Shown: positions 34,208 through 44,455, counted from the first letter of the stretch. The stretch is 64,000 nt of DNA from VXYL01 sp963422285 (GCA_963422285.2 CAXXJO010000002.1:558001-622000), one strand, 5' to 3'. The notes: generated by a model from the sequence alone, not told the origin. A program made the numbers and translations.

Positions 34208-35040
34208 TGGCTTGGTGGCGCCACGGCGTAAGCGCGCTGTCCTTCGGCGTGGTAGCGCTCAACCTGCTGGTGTGGATGGTGCCGCTGCTGCTGTTGGCTG
34301 GCGTCAAGGCGCTGACGCCGCGCGGTCGGGCGCTGGCGCGCAGGCCGATGGAGACGATCTACCGCCTCGCGGTGCGGGTGGACGATTGGTGGCTGCGCGG
34401 CGTACTGGGTCTGCGCTGGCCAAGGCCCGATCTGCCGATCGAGCGGAACCGTAGCTGCGTGGTGCTCGCCAACCACCGCACCTGGATGGACGTGTTCATC
34501 GTCCAAAGCGTTCTCACCCGCAAGGGGCCGATCGTGAAGTTCCTGACCAAGCGCGAACTCGCCTGGATCCCGGTGCTTGGTCTGATCTGCTGGGCCTTCG
34601 ACTTTCCGCTGTTGCGCCGTCGCGCCGGAGACGGCATGACGGAGAACGAACGACGCCTGGAAGATCGGCGGCGCGTCCAGCGGGCGTGCGCCGTGCTGGA
34701 AGAGGCACCAGGCGCGATGCTGTCGTTTGCCGAGGGTACGCGCTTCACGCCGGAGAAGCATCAAGGCGCCAACCCTCCCTACCGGCATCTGCTGCTGCCG
34801 AAATCTGGCGGCTTGTCGACCATTTGCGACGCGATTGGCGGACCAGTGATCGACCTCACGCTGCACTACCCAGTGCAGGCCAGCTTCTGGCGCATGCTCG
34901 GCGGCGGGCTGCCGGCTCCGTCGCTCCATGCGGAACTGGTGTCGGCACCCGAGCCGGATGAACTGCGCGACTGGCTTGAAACGCGTTGGCGAAGCAAGGA
35001 TGCGCGAATCGATGCGTACCTCGCGGAGTCGCGCCAGTGA
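34207..35040 (+). CDS. 1-acyl-sn-glycerol-3-phosphate acyltransferase-like (PlsC/YihG group)
   Basis: 277 residues, membrane-associated through an N-terminal hydrophobic segment (residues 8-32). Acyltransferase motif I is NHRTWMDVF (the NHxxxxD type, with W after T as in YihG/YihG-like enzymes), motif II is KFLTKRELAWIPVLG, and motif III is FAEGTRFTPEKH. It transfers acyl chains to lysophospholipid. Its start overlaps the DUF1295 stop, so the two act as a pair and probably share any effect of the upstream G12 tract. Confidence 0.88.
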   Translation: MAWWRHGVSALSFGVVALNLLVWMVPLLLLAGVKALTPRGRALARRPMETIYRLAVRVDDWWLRGVLGLRWPRPDLPIERNRSCVVLANHRTWMDVFIVQSVLTRKGPIVKFLTKRELAWIPVLGLICWAFDFPLLRRRAGDGMTENERRLEDRRRVQRACAVLEEAPGAMLSFAEGTRFTPEKHQGANPPYRHLLLPKSGGLSTICDAIGGPVIDLTLHYPVQASFWRMLGGGLPAPSLHAELVSAPEPDELRDWLETRWRSKDARIDAYLAESRQ

Positions 35041-35465
35041 GTTGGCAACGGGCAGGCGCCGCGTCGGAAGCGGCCCTTTCAGGGCCTGCCTGATCCGGTT
35101 TTCAGCCCTATCCTGTTACCGTGGCGCTAGTCCCGAGCCTTGCACGGGACCCTTCCGGCAGCCTGATCGTCGTGGCGGACACGGCTGGGTTTTTTCGCGC
35201 AGCGTTGGTCTCACTGCCCCGATCGGATCGGCACCGCGCCGACTCGTCGCATGGGGCCAGCAAGCTCCTGGAGGGGAACTTGGAGTCCACACGCCGCCTG
35301 CGTCCATGCCAACTTGGAGCGCTTAGCACAGGATATTCAACCCCTGTCCGACATGATATCCGCCGCCATACCCGGTCGACCACATCTAGCGGAGCCGAAT
35401 TCGACCGCCTTGGACAGGGAACCGGCAGCAACAAGCCGCAGCAGGATGCGGCTACACTCGCAGCC
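35041..35465. other. Intergenic region without recognised genes
   Basis: 425 bp. Open frames here show no family content. A small hairpin (gtcccg...cgggac near 35130-35150) is the only structure seen. Confidence 0.35.
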
Positions 35466-36749
35466 ATGATCGTGGAACTCCTTTACGGCAGGACCGGGCT
35501 GCCCGTCCGCTTCGACGATGGCCTGGACGTCACTATCGTCGCCAAGCCGCCGATGCCGCTAGTGGCACAACCGACGGCGGCGGTTCGCCAAGCGCTGGCC
35601 GCACCGGTGGGCTGCGCATCCTTGGCCGAGCTGGCCCGGGGGGCGCATTCGGCCTGCATCCTGGTCTGCGACATCACCCGCCCCGTGCCGAACGGCTTGT
35701 TCCTGCGTCCGCTCGTCGAGACCTTGCTGGCTGCGGGAATGGACGCCGCCAACATCACCGTACTCGTTGCCACTGGCCTGCACCGGCCCAACGAGGGCGA
35801 AGAACTGGCGGCGCTAGTGGGCGATCCCTGGGTGCTGGATCGAGTGTCGGCGGAAAACCACTTCGCCGAAGACGATGGGGCGCACGTCGATCTCGGAGGC
35901 ACCCCGCGTCTAGGTACGCCGGTGAAGCTGGATCGGCGCTTCGTGGACGCGGACCTTCGCATCGCCACCGGGCTGGTGGAGCCGCATTTCATGGCCGGCT
36001 ATTCCGGCGGTCGCAAGGTGGTGGCGCCCGGCATCGCTCACGCGGAGACCATCCGCACGTTCCACAACGCCCGCTTCATGGAACATCCGCGCACGGCCCC
36101 CTGTCGGCTGGCCGGCAATCCGCTGCACGAAGAGCAGCTGCAGATCGTGCGCATGCTCGGCGACGTCTACGCCCTCAACACGGTCATCGACGAGCAGCGC
36201 CGGCTGTCCTTCGTCAACTTCGGCGCGATCGAAGCCAGCCATCTGCAAGCCGTGGACTTCGCCCAAGGCTATCTGACGGTGCCGGTGCCGCGGCGGTTCC
36301 GCACCGTGGTCACCTCGGCCGCCGGCTTTCCCCTCGACCAGACCTACTACCAGACCGTCAAGGGCATGGTGACGCCCTTGGCCATCGTCGAACCCGGCGC
36401 CACCCTGATTGTCGCCGCGGACTGTTCGGAAGGGCTCGGCTCCGACGCCTACCGCGCCGCCCAGCGACGGCTGATCGACCAGGGCGCAGAGCGATTCCTC
36501 GCCGCCCTGGCCGCCAAGCCGCTGGCCGACATCGACGAATGGGAGAGCGAGATGCAGCTCAAGGCCCAGCGCACCGCCCGGGTGCGACTGCGCAGCGGCC
36601 TCGACGCCGCCGATCGGGCGCTGACCGGCGTCGACTGCATCGAGTCCGTGGAGGATGCGGTTCGCCAGAGCGTTGCGGAATCCGGCGACCGCGCGGTGGC
36701 GGTAATCCCTGAAGGGCCGTATGTGGTGCCGCTCCTGGGCACCGCCTGA
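35466..36749 (+). CDS. LarA-family nickel-pincer racemase/epimerase
   Basis: 427 residues. The key residues of lactate racemase align in spacing: His174 in EPHFMAGYSGG, Lys184 in GGRKVVAPG (the residue that carries the nickel pincer nucleotide in characterised LarA) and His200 in TFHNARFMEH. VCDITRPVPN and ATGLHRPNEG also match. LarA homologues racemise or epimerise lactate and various other alpha-hydroxy acids. The cofactor genes larB, larC and larE are not nearby and would be required elsewhere in the genome. The ATG at 35466 starts the conserved MIVELLYG. Confidence 0.9.
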   Translation: MIVELLYGRTGLPVRFDDGLDVTIVAKPPMPLVAQPTAAVRQALAAPVGCASLAELARGAHSACILVCDITRPVPNGLFLRPLVETLLAAGMDAANITVLVATGLHRPNEGEELAALVGDPWVLDRVSAENHFAEDDGAHVDLGGTPRLGTPVKLDRRFVDADLRIATGLVEPHFMAGYSGGRKVVAPGIAHAETIRTFHNARFMEHPRTAPCRLAGNPLHEEQLQIVRMLGDVYALNTVIDEQRRLSFVNFGAIEASHLQAVDFAQGYLTVPVPRRFRTVVTSAAGFPLDQTYYQTVKGMVTPLAIVEPGATLIVAADCSEGLGSDAYRAAQRRLIDQGAERFLAALAAKPLADIDEWESEMQLKAQRTARVRLRSGLDAADRALTGVDCIESVEDAVRQSVAESGDRAVAVIPEGPYVVPLLGTA

Positions 36750-36768
36750 CGGCTCGACGAAGGCAGCC

Positions 36769-37875
36769 TCACAAGCCGAGATTGAGCAGGTTGTAGTTCT
36801 TCAGTACGCTCCGGCGCGTCCGTTCGTTCCAGCGGTTGGCGTCTTCCTCGCCGGCCAGGGGCTGGTAGACATAGGGCGTCTCGTCGGGATAGCGCTGGGC
36901 GCGGGCGTCGATGGCCAGCTGGATCAGCCGGGAGCGCTGGCGGATACGCTGTTCGTGGTAGACGTCGGTTCGCCCGTTCGCGGTCTTCTTGCGCACGTTC
37001 AGCACCGCATCCCGGCGATGGAAGCCGAATACGACGGACACCCGCCGCTGCGACGAAGTATTGGGAAAGGAGGCATGCAGCGCTTGGCGGTTGCAGATGG
37101 CGACATCGCCCGGCTGACAGAGCATGGGGACGGCGTCGGGCAGCCGGTCGCTGCCGTTGGCGGCAATCCGGGCCTCGATGTCGATCTTGCCCAGCTTGTG
37201 GCTGCCGGGCACGACCCACAGCGCGTTCTCGGGCGTCGTCGGGCATAGCTGCGCCATGAAGTTGAAGCCGTGGATGTCTTCGTGCCAGCGGGGGTGGCGC
37301 CAATGGGTGGTGCCGTCCTGGTGCCAAGCGACGGAAGTGCCGAGACCCGGTTCCTTGATCCAGATGGAATCGCCGAACGGCGCAAAGTCGGCGCCATTGA
37401 TGGCTTCTGCGATGCGAAGCAACTGCGGATGGCCGTACAGCCGCAGGCACGAATCCATCACTTGCAGGATGCCGAACACGAAGTAGAGGGTATGCGCCGG
37501 CCCCCCCGCGTACGGCTTGGGCTCGAACATCTTCGCCGGGTGGCGACCGAAGTTCTTGCCGGTACCGCCATAGGGATCGGACAGCGGCTTGCCGAATCGG
37601 AACGTCGGCAGCGCGAATTCGCTGCCCAGGGCCGGCCGCCCTGCACGGTCCACGTCCATCCCTGGCCCGCACGGAGCGCGGGCCAGCAGTTGGTCCAGTT
37701 CGACGCGGAGATCCGCGAGCTCGTCGGGCTCGAGGACACCCTCGAACACATAGAAACCGTGCCGCCGGTAGGCGGCGGCGATATCGGCATGGAGATCTCC
37801 GTCTGCAAACCGGATCGGGCCTCGGTTGCCCAGCGCCCGCGCCCGACGTTCTCCCTCTCGACAATAATCGACCAT
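36769..37875 (-). CDS. Phytanoyl-CoA dioxygenase (PhyH)-family Fe(II)/2-oxoglutarate oxygenase
   Basis: 368 residues. The iron-binding HxD is in VAWHQDGTTHWRHPRWHED, and the distal His and 2-oxoglutarate Arg lie in QALHASFPNTSSQRRVSVVFGFHR. The N-terminal RRHGFYVFEGVLEPDELADLR is the usual PhyH opening. The family hydroxylates varied small molecules and lipids; the substrate is not predictable. It is convergent with the LarA gene and 29 bp downstream of the RND gene on the same strand. The ATG at 37875 gives the first family-consistent start. Confidence 0.88.
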   Translation of the reverse strand: MVDYCREGERRARALGNRGPIRFADGDLHADIAAAYRRHGFYVFEGVLEPDELADLRVELDQLLARAPCGPGMDVDRAGRPALGSEFALPTFRFGKPLSDPYGGTGKNFGRHPAKMFEPKPYAGGPAHTLYFVFGILQVMDSCLRLYGHPQLLRIAEAINGADFAPFGDSIWIKEPGLGTSVAWHQDGTTHWRHPRWHEDIHGFNFMAQLCPTTPENALWVVPGSHKLGKIDIEARIAANGSDRLPDAVPMLCQPGDVAICNRQALHASFPNTSSQRRVSVVFGFHRRDAVLNVRKKTANGRTDVYHEQRIRQRSRLIQLAIDARAQRYPDETPYVYQPLAGEEDANRWNERTRRSVLKNYNLLNLGL

Positions 37876-37904
37876 AGCCAAACCCGAGTCTTGCGGATCG
37901 GCTG

Positions 37905-40900
37905 CTAGCGTACGGTCCTGCCGGCCAAGCTGGCGGACAGCCGCTCCAACGTCCTGGCCACCGCCTTGGGTGATCCTGTACGCCGCGCCAGCAGGGCGTA
38001 CAACGACGGTACCACGAACAGCGTCAGCAACGTCGCCACCGAGACGCCGGAGAACACCACGATGCCGAGCACGGTGCGGCTCTCCGAGCCGGCGCCGGTG
38101 GCGAGGATCAGCGGGATGGAACCCATCACCGTGGCTAGGGTGGTCATCACCACCGGACGCAGGCGGATGCCGGAGGCCTCGACGACGGCATCCTCGAAGG
38201 AGCGCCCGGCGTCGCGCAGCTGGTTGATGAACTCGACGATCAGGACGCCGTTCTTGGCCGCGATGCCGATAAGCATGACGACGCCGATCTGGCTGTAGAT
38301 GTTCATCGTCGAGCCCGTCAGGTACAGGCCGAGCAGAGCGCCGGTGACGGCTAGCGGCACGGTGACGAGAATCACCAGCGGATGCACGAAGCTCTCGAAC
38401 TGCGCCGCCAGCACCAGGTAGACGACCAGCAGCGCGAGGGCGAAAGTGAACGCCAAGCCGCCGCTGGCTTCCTTGTACTCCAGAGATTCGCCCCGGTAGT
38501 CGATCTGCGCACCGTCCGGGAACGATTCGCGCACCACCCGTTCCAGGAAGTCCAGGGCGTCGCCCAGCGCCGCGCCGGGCGCGAGGTTGGCGGACAGCGT
38601 CACCGAGCGCAGCCGGTTGTAGCGGTTGAGAGTGCCCGGGCCGGCGCGTTCGTCGACGCGGATCAGGTTCGCCAGCGGCACCAGTTCGCCGCTGCGCTCC
38701 GAGCGCACGTAGAGGTTCTGCAGATCTTCCGCGGAGGTGCGCTGGTCTTCCTTGGCCTGCAGGATGACGTCGTACTCCTCGCCGTCCTTGACGTAGGTGG
38801 TGATGCGCTGCTCGCTCATCATGGCGGACAGCGTCCGGCCGATGTTCTGCACCGATACGCCCAGCTCGGCGGCGCGGTTCTTGTCGATGCGGACGATGGC
38901 CTGGGGCTGGGTTTCCTTGAGATCGCTGTCCAGGCGCACCAGGCCGGGAAACTCCCGCGCTCGTTCCATGATCTGGTCTCGCCATTCGGCCAAGGTGTCG
39001 TAGTCCGGGCCGCCGAGCACGAACTGCACCGGCTGGCCGCCACCGCCGCGCGACAGTCCGGAGCGCACGAAGGCGAAAGCGCGCACGCCCGGAACGGTCT
39101 GCCAAGCCGCCGTCGCCCGAGCCGCGGCGTCGCGCGTGGAGATGTCGCGCTCCTGCCACGGCTTCAGGGTCACCAGGATGACGCCACTGTTGGATGTGCT
39201 GCCGCCCCAGCCCGGTACTGCCAGGACGACCACCTCGGCAATGCCTTCCTGCACCATCTGCATGGCCGGCATCTCCAGCTTCAGCGCCTCTCGCTTCATG
39301 CGCTCGATGCCCATGCCCTCGGCGCCCGTCACTCTGGCCATGAAGGAGCCTTGGTCCTCCTGGGGCGCATACTCTTCGGGCACCACGTCGAGCAGAAAGT
39401 AGGCCGCGCCGAGGGTGCCGGCAGCGACCACCACGGCCGCCCAGCGATGCCGGATCAGGATGCCGAGCGCCCGCTCGTAGCCGCGGCGCAGCCTCGCAAA
39501 CCCACGCTCCACCCAAAGCGCGAGACGATTCTCCTTCGCCGTCGGGCGCAGCAGCTTGGCGCACATCACCGGCGTCAGCGACAGCGCCAAGACGCTGGAG
39601 AACACCACCGCCGCGGCGATGGTGACGGCGAGTTCGCCGAAGATGACGCCGATGTTGTCGGTGAGGAACATGATCGGCGTGAACACCGCCACCAGCACCG
39701 CGGTCGTGGCGATTACCGCGAAGGCCACCTGCCGCGAGCCGTTGTAGGCCGCCACCAGGGGCGGCTCGCCTTCCTCGATGCGCCGGTGGATGTTCTCCAG
39801 CACCACGATGGCGTCGTCCACCACCAAGCCGATGGACAGCACCAAGGCCAGCAGCGTGATCAGGTTCACGGTGAAGCCGAAAGCGGCCAACGCGATGAAC
39901 GCCGACACCAAGCATACGGGAATGGTCACCGCCGGAATGGCCATAGTGCGCAGCGAGCCGAGGAAGGCCAGGATCACCAGGCTCACCAGCACGATGGTGA
40001 CGGCGATGGTACGGTAGACGGAGTCGATCGCCTCGCGGATGAAGAGCGAATCGTCGGAGCCGGTGGACAGCTCGATGTGCTCCGGCAGAGAGGCGTTGAG
40101 CCGGACGATCTCCGCCTTCACCTGCTCCAGCGTCTCCAGGGTGTTGGCCGTGGACTGCTTGATGATGCCGATGCTGACGGTGGGCAGGCTGTTGGCGCGG
40201 TAGATCGCCCGGTGATCCTGGGGCGCCATGTCCACATCGGCCACCTCGCCGAGACGAACCAAGTGGCCGTCCCGGCCCCGCATGACGACGAGCTGGCGGA
40301 AATCTTGCGCAGTCTCGAAGCCGCGGGCGATGCGCACCGTGAGTTCCCGGTTCTCGGTTTCGATGCGTCCCGCCGGCAATTCCAGATTCTCCCGCCGCAG
40401 CGCCGCTTCGATATCGCCGACGGTGAGATTGCGGGCCGCCAAGGCCAGCCGGTCGATCCATATCCGCATCGCCGGCCGGGCGCCGAACACGCTGGCATTG
40501 GCGACGCCGGGGATCACCGCGAAGCGGTCGCCGACATAGCGCTCCACATAGTCGGTCAATTCCATGCGGTCGAGCACGGAACTGACGACGTTGATGTACA
40601 TGACCGGACGGGCGTCGGAATCCTGCTTGCGCACTTCCGGCGGACGCACATCCTCGGGCAGCGAGCGGGAGACGCGGGAGACGCGGTCGCGCACATCGTT
40701 GGCGGCATCGTCGATGTCGCGGTCCAGATCGAACTCGACGTTGATGTAGGAACGTCCGTCGCTGCTCGACGAGCGGATGGACTTCACGCCCTCGATGCCG
40801 CTGATCTGATCCTCGATCACCGTGGTGATGCGAGACTCGACGACGCTGCCCGACGCCCCCTGGTAGGCGGTGCCGATGGACACCACCGGCGGCGTGATGT

Positions 40901-41015
40901 CGGGAAACTCGCGCAGCGGCAGCACCCGGAACGAGAGGATGCCGAACGCCACCAGCGTCAGGCTGATGACCATGGCGAATACCGGCCGTTTCACCGAGGT
41001 ATCGGAGAGCCACAT
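37905..41015 (-). CDS. RND-family (HAE1/AcrB-like) efflux transporter
   Basis: 1036 residues, the full length of a hydrophobe/amphiphile RND pump with 12 membrane helices and two large periplasmic loops. It opens MWLSDTSVKRPVFAMVISL. The proton-relay aspartates lie in GLVVDDAIVVLENIHRR of TM4, and the second half carries LIGIAAKNGVLIVEFINQLRDAG. TM1 is followed by LPLREFPDITPP. It pumps substrates out together with the adaptor encoded immediately upstream; no outer-membrane factor gene is adjacent. It starts 2 bp after the adaptor stop. Confidence 0.95.
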   Translation of the reverse strand: MWLSDTSVKRPVFAMVISLTLVAFGILSFRVLPLREFPDITPPVVSIGTAYQGASGSVVESRITTVIEDQISGIEGVKSIRSSSSDGRSYINVEFDLDRDIDDAANDVRDRVSRVSRSLPEDVRPPEVRKQDSDARPVMYINVVSSVLDRMELTDYVERYVGDRFAVIPGVANASVFGARPAMRIWIDRLALAARNLTVGDIEAALRRENLELPAGRIETENRELTVRIARGFETAQDFRQLVVMRGRDGHLVRLGEVADVDMAPQDHRAIYRANSLPTVSIGIIKQSTANTLETLEQVKAEIVRLNASLPEHIELSTGSDDSLFIREAIDSVYRTIAVTIVLVSLVILAFLGSLRTMAIPAVTIPVCLVSAFIALAAFGFTVNLITLLALVLSIGLVVDDAIVVLENIHRRIEEGEPPLVAAYNGSRQVAFAVIATTAVLVAVFTPIMFLTDNIGVIFGELAVTIAAAVVFSSVLALSLTPVMCAKLLRPTAKENRLALWVERGFARLRRGYERALGILIRHRWAAVVVAAGTLGAAYFLLDVVPEEYAPQEDQGSFMARVTGAEGMGIERMKREALKLEMPAMQMVQEGIAEVVVLAVPGWGGSTSNSGVILVTLKPWQERDISTRDAAARATAAWQTVPGVRAFAFVRSGLSRGGGGQPVQFVLGGPDYDTLAEWRDQIMERAREFPGLVRLDSDLKETQPQAIVRIDKNRAAELGVSVQNIGRTLSAMMSEQRITTYVKDGEEYDVILQAKEDQRTSAEDLQNLYVRSERSGELVPLANLIRVDERAGPGTLNRYNRLRSVTLSANLAPGAALGDALDFLERVVRESFPDGAQIDYRGESLEYKEASGGLAFTFALALLVVYLVLAAQFESFVHPLVILVTVPLAVTGALLGLYLTGSTMNIYSQIGVVMLIGIAAKNGVLIVEFINQLRDAGRSFEDAVVEASGIRLRPVVMTTLATVMGSIPLILATGAGSESRTVLGIVVFSGVSVATLLTLFVVPSLYALLARRTGSPKAVARTLERLSASLAGRTVR

Positions 41016-41017
41016 CG

Positions 41018-42112
41018 TCAATCTCCCGCTTGCTGCAGGCGTTCGCCGCCGGGCTGCGGCCCGGGGCCAGCGCCTTCCTGTCCGGCCAAGCGCACGGAGA
41101 CGCCGTTGCGGACCTTGATTACGCCTTCGGCGATCACCTGCTGCCCCGGCGCCAATCCCGACAGCACCTCCGCCCAGCCGCCGCGCCGCACGCCTAGGTC
41201 GATGGTGGTCATGGTCGCCCGCCGGTCCGCAGACACCGTGTAGACGAAGGTTTCGCCGCCGCGTTGCAGCAGCGCCGTTTCCGGCACCGTCAGCGCGTCC
41301 CGACTGGCCATGGTGAGCTGCACCGTCAGCAGCATGCCGGGGCGCAGCAGCAGCTCGCCGTTGTCGATGCGGGCGCGCACCGGCACGGCCCGGGTGACCG
41401 GATTCACCCGCGAGCCTACCGTTTCCACCGCGGCGTCGAAAGCGCGCTCGGGAAAGGCGACGCTGCGCGCCTTGAGCTTCAGGCCGGACCGGACCGCGCC
41501 CAGATGGATTTCCGGAATGGGGAAGTCCAGCTTGACGAGGGAGACGTCGTCCAGGGTCGTAATCACCGTGCCCGGGGCAATCAACGTTCCAGCGCTGACC
41601 TGGCGAAAGCCCAGCAGCCCCGCGAACGGCGCCCGGATCAGCCGGTCGGCCAGCCGCGCCACGATGGCCTGGTGCCGCGCCGTCGCCGCCGCCCATCGCG
41701 CCTGCGCCTCGTCCACGTCCGACACCGGCACACTGCTTTGTTCGAGCAGATTCTTCAGCCGGTCGTATTGGGTGCGGGCATCCACCACGTTGGCTTCGGC
41801 CTCGGCCAGGAGCGCCGTCTGCTCCTCGTTGGTGAGTTCGACCAGCACATCCCCGGCCTGGGCGAAGTCGCCATCGTCGAAACGCACCCGGCGGATGGTG
41901 TCCGTCACCTTGGCGGTGATGGCGACGGACTCGTTGGCATAGGTAGTGCCGACAGCTTCCACCACATCGGCGACGGGTCGAAGGACTGCCGGCTCGGCTA
42001 CCACCAGAGGAGCTGGGCGGCCGCCGAAGCCTCCGGGCGGCCCGGAGCTGCCTTCGTCGGTGCAGCCGCCGACCGTCAGCAGAAGAATCGAGCACCAGAA
42101 GGCTAACCGCAC
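41018..42112 (-). CDS. RND efflux periplasmic adaptor (MFP/HlyD-like lipoprotein)
   Basis: 364 residues from the GTG at 42112, which has GGGAGGG 4 bases upstream; an ATG at 42142 would add 10 residues ahead of the signal peptide. The leader RLAFWCSILLLTVGGC ends in a lipobox with Cys, so a periplasmic lipoprotein anchored to the inner membrane is predicted. Then come a lipoyl-like/hairpin region (VAITAKVTDTIRRVRFDDGDFAQAG, AEANVVDARTQYDRLKNLL), a beta-barrel (IRAPFAGLLGFRQV, PEIHLG) and a membrane-proximal domain. It links the RND pump to an outer-membrane channel. Confidence 0.93.
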   Translation of the reverse strand: MRLAFWCSILLLTVGGCTDEGSSGPPGGFGGRPAPLVVAEPAVLRPVADVVEAVGTTYANESVAITAKVTDTIRRVRFDDGDFAQAGDVLVELTNEEQTALLAEAEANVVDARTQYDRLKNLLEQSSVPVSDVDEAQARWAAATARHQAIVARLADRLIRAPFAGLLGFRQVSAGTLIAPGTVITTLDDVSLVKLDFPIPEIHLGAVRSGLKLKARSVAFPERAFDAAVETVGSRVNPVTRAVPVRARIDNGELLLRPGMLLTVQLTMASRDALTVPETALLQRGGETFVYTVSADRRATMTTIDLGVRRGGWAEVLSGLAPGQQVIAEGVIKVRNGVSVRLAGQEGAGPGPQPGGERLQQAGD

Positions 42113-42142
42113 GGCACCCTCCCAACCGCACCTCCGTGGCAT

Positions 42143-42454
42143 CTTACGCTATCCGAGGGCCGTTATGTCTGCCGATTGGCTGCGACGCCCACGAGAATGC
42201 GCCTTGCTCCTTGGCGACGACGCTATCGAGTCCATCCGCTTGCAGTCCGAGCCTGCCAAGACCCTCGAACGGGCGTCAACCGCCTTGGCAGAGATCGCAG
42301 CGCGGCCGAGGCGTCTGTCCGCCTCGTGATGCAGCGTGTTCGATGCCTCTTTCCACAGTGTCCGCGATGAAAGCCATGTGCGCATCCGAGGGCCTTTGAC
42401 TGCTGCCGAGGAACCGATGACAATGCGATACCGCTCGGCGCACCAGGACAAGCA
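42143..42454. other. Divergent intergenic region
   Basis: 310 bp between the adaptor gene and the metallo-hydrolase gene. It should contain both promoters, but I could not pick a convincing -35/-10 pair, and open frames on both strands lack recognisable content. Confidence 0.35.
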
Positions 42455-43741
42455 ATGGCTGATCTGCTAGCCCTCTCAAGCGGGGTCATCGACGGCACTT
42501 TGACGGTCGCTGAAGTCGGTCCCTTGAACCGCGTCAACTTCCAGCTTTCCGAGATCGCGGACGGCATTGCCGTGGTGGAGGCGTTTTCGCACTGCATCCT
42601 ATTCGCGACGAACGATGGTCTGGTTGCCTTCGATACCAGTGGCGTTCAGGGAGGCGAGCGAGTCGTCGATGCCATCCGGGGCTGGCGCAAGGACAAGTTC
42701 AAGAGCCTCGTCTATACCCACGGGCACCTGGACCATGTGGGCGGCAGCGGCGCATTCATCGCGGACGCGGAACGCAATGGATCGGCTCGGCCGCAGGTGA
42801 TCGGCCACAACAACGTCCCACGGCGGTTCGATCGCTACCACTTCACGAGCGGCTACAACCGGGTGATCAACGAGCGGCAATTCGGCCAGTTCTCCCGTCG
42901 CGGCTACGGCATGGGAGATGCCGAACGCTTCCTGCCGGAAGACGCCGCGCGGCCCGACGTCACTTACGATCAACATATGGAGCTGACTCTTGGCGGCCTC
43001 GAAGTTCATCTCAAACACGCCAAGGGGGAGACCGACGACCATACCTGGGCATGGATTCCGCGATACAAGGCCATCTGCGCTGGCGATTTTTTCATCTGGT
43101 GCTTTCCGAATGCCGGCAATCCGCAAAAGGTACAGCGCTATCCCGCGGAGTGGGCTGCGGCGATGCGCGACATGGCAAACCAAGGCGCGGAGCTTCTCTT
43201 GCCCGCCCATGGCCTGCCGATAGAGGGCGCGGAGCGCATAAAGCGCGTTTTGATCGAGGTCGCGGAGTCTTTGGAGTTTGTCGTCCGCGAAACGATCTGC
43301 CGAATGAACGACGGTGCCCGGCTGGACGAGATCATCCACGAGGTGAAAGTCGCATCCGACGTGTTGGAAAAGCCCTACCTTCGGCCCATGTACGACGAAC
43401 CGGAGTTCGTGGTGCGCAACATCTGGCGAATGTACGGCGGCTGGTACGACGGCAATCCGTCGCATCTGAAACCGGCGCCGGAACACTTGCTGGCGGCCGA
43501 GCTGGCGACGCTGGCGGGCGGTGCGGACAAGCTCGCAGCGCGGGGCCAAGCGCTAATGGGCAGCGACCCGAGACTGGCCTGCCACTTGGTGGAACTCGCG
43601 GTCCAAGCCCAGCCGGGCGACAAGGGCCTGCACGCGATCCGAGCCGAAGTCTACCAGCGACGGCGCGACGGCGAGTCGTCTCTGATGGCAAAGGGCATCT
43701 TCGGTTCAGCAGCGAATGCTTCGAGAAAAAAGATGTCGTGA
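42455..43741 (+). CDS. Metallo-beta-lactamase-fold hydrolase, alkyl-sulfatase-like
   Basis: 428 residues. The zinc-binding motif is YTHGHLDHVGG, with further ligands in HAKGETDDHTW and in LLPAHGLPIEG. The C-terminal half has MYGGWYDGNPSHLKPAP, the dimerisation-domain block of SdsA1-type alkyl sulfatases, and a helical LVELAVQAQPGDKGLHAIRAEVY region. It lacks the C-terminal SCP2-like domain of full SdsA1 (about 650 residues). It most likely hydrolyses an alkyl sulfate ester or similar; no signal peptide is seen, so it acts in the cytoplasm. Confidence 0.85.
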   Translation: MADLLALSSGVIDGTLTVAEVGPLNRVNFQLSEIADGIAVVEAFSHCILFATNDGLVAFDTSGVQGGERVVDAIRGWRKDKFKSLVYTHGHLDHVGGSGAFIADAERNGSARPQVIGHNNVPRRFDRYHFTSGYNRVINERQFGQFSRRGYGMGDAERFLPEDAARPDVTYDQHMELTLGGLEVHLKHAKGETDDHTWAWIPRYKAICAGDFFIWCFPNAGNPQKVQRYPAEWAAAMRDMANQGAELLLPAHGLPIEGAERIKRVLIEVAESLEFVVRETICRMNDGARLDEIIHEVKVASDVLEKPYLRPMYDEPEFVVRNIWRMYGGWYDGNPSHLKPAPEHLLAAELATLAGGADKLAARGQALMGSDPRLACHLVELAVQAQPGDKGLHAIRAEVYQRRRDGESSLMAKGIFGSAANASRKKMS

Positions 43742-44455
43742 AGTCTCGCGATGACACGGCTGGCGCGTGCCCCAAGTCCTGCTTTTGGCAGCGCTATCGC
43801 TTTCTCCTTGCAGTCGAGCCACGTCGAGCGGAGCCGTCGAAGCCGAGGCGGAATCCAGCATCGTGCCGACCCTCGCAGCGCATGCGCGGATTTCCTGGAT
43901 GGCTTTCGCAAAATGGAAGCCCTGCTTTCGATGCTCGACCTCCACGGCGGCAAGGGTAGCCCAGATCGCCTTCCGCATGGGAATAGCGCACATATATCCG
44001 CAATCGATCCTCGACCCGTCGGGCAGCATGGATTGCGGTGCTCGACTAAGGTGGTTTCCACCTGCGGGGCAGGTCTCCAACCCACGGCAAGGCGTAAGCC
44101 GAACCAGAAGGACACGGGCGAGCCTTTGCGGCCGCGGCATCGGCACGCGCCAGCCAAGCCTGGGGAAGGCCTCTCGCAGCCAGCGCTGCCACAGACGATG
44201 AAAGCCGACCTCGCGCAGTCCCAGCCCGCCCAGAGTGTAGTGATTCATTCTGCCCGACAGGGACTCGGAAGTTGCCGAATCAACTCCGGCGAGACGCTGC
44301 CGAGCACGGAGGAGTCGACCAAGGACGACGGCGCCAGTACGCGCAGAATCGGAACAGCTTCGCCGCCGCCGTACTTCGTCAATGACCAAGAAAACGCCGA
44401 CTGTCGCCGAGATTCGATTCTGCGCATGGCGGCGTAGGGACCGCGCCGCCGCAAG
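43742..44455. other. 710-bp region without an intact gene
   Basis: Between the convergent metallo-hydrolase and OppF genes. Long open frames exist on both strands but have the Arg/Ser/Pro-rich composition of GC-driven shadows. Two minus-strand frames contain scattered plausible words but no family I recognise, so a heavily decayed gene is possible. Confidence 0.35.

Noticed and set aside
38382..41243. A 953-codon open frame on the plus strand, antisense to the RND transporter and adaptor
   Set aside because: It mirrors the RND gene, is His/Arg/Gln-rich with no motifs, and is explained by GC-driven codon bias on the opposite strand.
43706..44389. Overlapping minus-strand frames of 168-227 codons downstream of the metallo-hydrolase
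   Set aside because: No family motif in either frame, no ribosome site and biased composition; at best a decayed gene.
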